From Pseudodesulfovibrio sp. (GTDB lineage: Bacteria > Desulfobacterota > Desulfovibrionia > Desulfovibrionales > Desulfovibrionaceae), in NCBI GenBank assembly GCA_022712815.1, contig JAFLJW010000226.1, forward strand, positions 1 through 13,548: a stretch of DNA of 13,548 bases, written 5' to 3'. The notes under the pieces were generated by a model. It ran no database searches. It was not told where the DNA came from and worked only from the letters and a program-made list of their open reading frames with translations. The translations under genes and the position numbers were made by a program. Position 1 is the first letter of the stretch; each line of letters opens with the position of its first letter. Positions 12,161-13,548 of the stretch are shown here, in pieces.

Positions 12161-13548
12161 ATGTCCGATTCCAATCACAAGATTTCACGCCGCGCATTTT
12201 TCAAGGCATCAGGCTTGGTCGCGGCAGGCGCAATGGGCGGCGGGGCTGTCCTTGGCGGGTTGAGGAAAGCTCAGGCTTCCCCTCTGCCGGTCAAGCCGTG
12301 GGACTCGAAATTCTCGGCCTGCGACATGTGTTTCAACAAATGTGGTCTCATTGCCCGCGTCGAAGACGGCGTGATCAGGAAGCTCGACCCGAATCCCAAG
12401 TTCCTAAAATCGCGCGGCATGCTCTGTGCGCAAGGCAACGCGGGAATAGATCAGGTCTATGACCCTGATCGGCTCAAGTACCCTCTGCTTCGGGTGGGCG
12501 AGCGCGGCGAAGGCAAATGGCAGCGCATCTCCTGGGATGAAGCCATTGAACTGGCTGCCGAAAAGATGGCAGAGGTTCGCAAGGAATACCTGCCGTGCGG
12601 TCATCTCTTTTCTGCCGGAACCGACCTGCACTCGAAATTCGTTGGGCGGCTGGCCGAAGTCTACGGCTCGTTCAACGTCACATCCCACGAATCTCTCTGT
12701 CTGGTTTCCAACAACCGCGCCTTTCTCGACACGTTCGGGGAGGTCCCGTTCCCGGATGTCCTCAATTCAAAGTATATAGTAATGGTCGGGGCCAACCGCT
12801 TTGAGGCGTTGGTCACCCCGGATTCCATCGACCTGATGACCGCCATGCGCGAGAACGGCTGCAAACTTGTCACGCTGGACCCGCGCTACACCAAGACAGC
12901 CGCCCTGTCTGACGAATGGTATCCCATCAAGCCCGGCACTGACATGGCCTTCATGCTCGCCGTGGCCCACGTGATCATCGGCGAGAAGCTTTACGACCCG
13001 CAGTGGATCGAGGAAAAGACCTACGGGCTTGAGCAGCTTGCCGAGCACGTCAAGCAATACACCCCCGGATTTGCCGCCGACCAGTGCGGTATCCCGATCG
13101 AAGCCATCACCCGCATCGCCCGCGAGCTGGCCGCAGCCGCACCGGCATCCATGATCTATCCGGGCCGACGCAGCTCGGATTACGAGGATTCCACCCAAAT
13201 TCGCCGCAGTTTCGCCATTGTCAACGGCCTGCTCGGCAACTGGGACCGGCCCGGCGGACTTCTGGCGGCCCGCGCAGTCGGTCTCAAGGGGGTTCCATAT
13301 GACGCTCCCTGGTATGACGATAATCACGAGGACCGGATCGACGCGGACAAGGTTCCCATGATGTTCGAGCACGAGGGCAGCTTCATGGTCACCCGAGACG
13401 CGGTTCTGGCCGACGATCCATACAAGATCCGCGGCTGGTTCATCTACAAGACCAACCCCATGGGGACCGTGCCCAACCGGAAAAAGACCATCGCCATGAT
13501 GAACAAGATGGACTTTATCACCGTGGTGGATATCGCCATGTCCGACAC
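12161..13548 (+). CDS. Tat-exported molybdopterin oxidoreductase, thiosulfate/polysulfide reductase-like (partial)
   Basis: The frame is open from ATG 12161 (GGAG 6 nt upstream) to the window end without a stop, giving 462 residues, the N-terminal part of a protein usually of 700-850 residues. A twin-arginine signal (SRRAFFKASG, 9-18) followed by an Ala/Gly-rich hydrophobic stretch directs export of the folded enzyme. CDMCFNKC with Cys54, Cys57 and Cys61, plus Cys89 in MLCAQG, bind a [4Fe-4S] cluster. RISWDEAIELAAEKM (122-136) and SHESLC (175-180) follow; by position Cys180 is the candidate molybdenum ligand, as in PsrA and PhsA. GANRFEALVTPD, VTLDPRYTKTAALSDEW and KPGTDMAFMLAVAH bind the guanine dinucleotide cofactor. 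Within the DMSO-reductase family this is closest in pattern to PhsA/PsrA-type enzymes. Tetrathionate, arsenate or other substrates are not excluded. A ferredoxin-like and a membrane subunit gene would be expected just beyond the window. Confidence 0.9.
   Translation, partial: MSDSNHKISRRAFFKASGLVAAGAMGGGAVLGGLRKAQASPLPVKPWDSKFSACDMCFNKCGLIARVEDGVIRKLDPNPKFLKSRGMLCAQGNAGIDQVYDPDRLKYPLLRVGERGEGKWQRISWDEAIELAAEKMAEVRKEYLPCGHLFSAGTDLHSKFVGRLAEVYGSFNVTSHESLCLVSNNRAFLDTFGEVPFPDVLNSKYIVMVGANRFEALVTPDSIDLMTAMRENGCKLVTLDPRYTKTAALSDEWYPIKPGTDMAFMLAVAHVIIGEKLYDPQWIEEKTYGLEQLAEHVKQYTPGFAADQCGIPIEAITRIARELAAAAPASMIYPGRRSSDYEDSTQIRRSFAIVNGLLGNWDRPGGLLAARAVGLKGVPYDAPWYDDNHEDRIDADKVPMMFEHEGSFMVTRDAVLADDPYKIRGWFIYKTNPMGTVPNRKKTIAMMNKMDFITVVDIAMSD

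Noticed and set aside
1..13548. CRISPR arrays, tRNA or rRNA genes, and complete insertion sequences
   Set aside because: Looked for on both strands; no regularly spaced repeats, tRNA-like T-loop motifs, or intact transposase genes were seen.

Overview
The window looks like chromosomal DNA of a Desulfovibrio-like sulfate reducer (Desulfovibrionaceae, possibly Pseudodesulfovibrio). This is inferred from gene content and style only: a DUF3568-type lipoprotein, a large periplasmic-sensor chemotaxis receptor, and a c-type cytochrome next to a Tat-exported molybdopterin oxidoreductase. No sequence search was possible.

Left flank, 1-2385: a small membrane protein (+) and an unrecognised cysteine-free 495-residue protein (-) converge on a shared hairpin terminator. 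Beyond them lies about 400 bp without an intact gene. It holds paired 11-bp repeats and the decayed C-terminal end of an IS4-type transposase. This part is visibly richer in A+T than the genes to its right and looks accessory.

Centre, 2386-7227: comM (YifB-type AAA+ ATPase, -) is divergent from a 668-residue methyl-accepting chemotaxis protein (+). After a hairpin come two consecutive small lipoprotein genes, the second of DUF3568 type.

Right centre, 7228-11109: a structured non-coding stretch with several hairpins precedes a + strand gene train: 5-formyltetrahydrofolate cyclo-ligase, PgeF/YfiH laccase-domain protein (overlapping its predecessor by 13 nt), a 58-residue two-helix membrane protein, a radical SAM protein with a cobalamin-binding-like N-terminal domain, and a metallophosphoesterase. 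Spacing is tight enough for one operon. In many proteobacteria 6S RNA lies just upstream of the cyclo-ligase gene, so the structured stretch deserves attention.

Right end, 11110-13548: about 600 bp without a gene contains a palindromic dispersed-type element and then a near-consensus sigma-70 promoter (TTGACA, 17 bp, TATATT). A 19-bp palindrome exactly fills its spacer, and a second imperfect copy lies just downstream of the predicted start of transcription. This promoter points at a monoheme cytochrome c gene, an intergenic hairpin, and the first 462 codons of a Tat-exported molybdopterin oxidoreductase of the thiosulfate/polysulfide reductase type, which runs off the window. Together they look like a tightly repressed respiratory module, and they are the most interesting part of the window.
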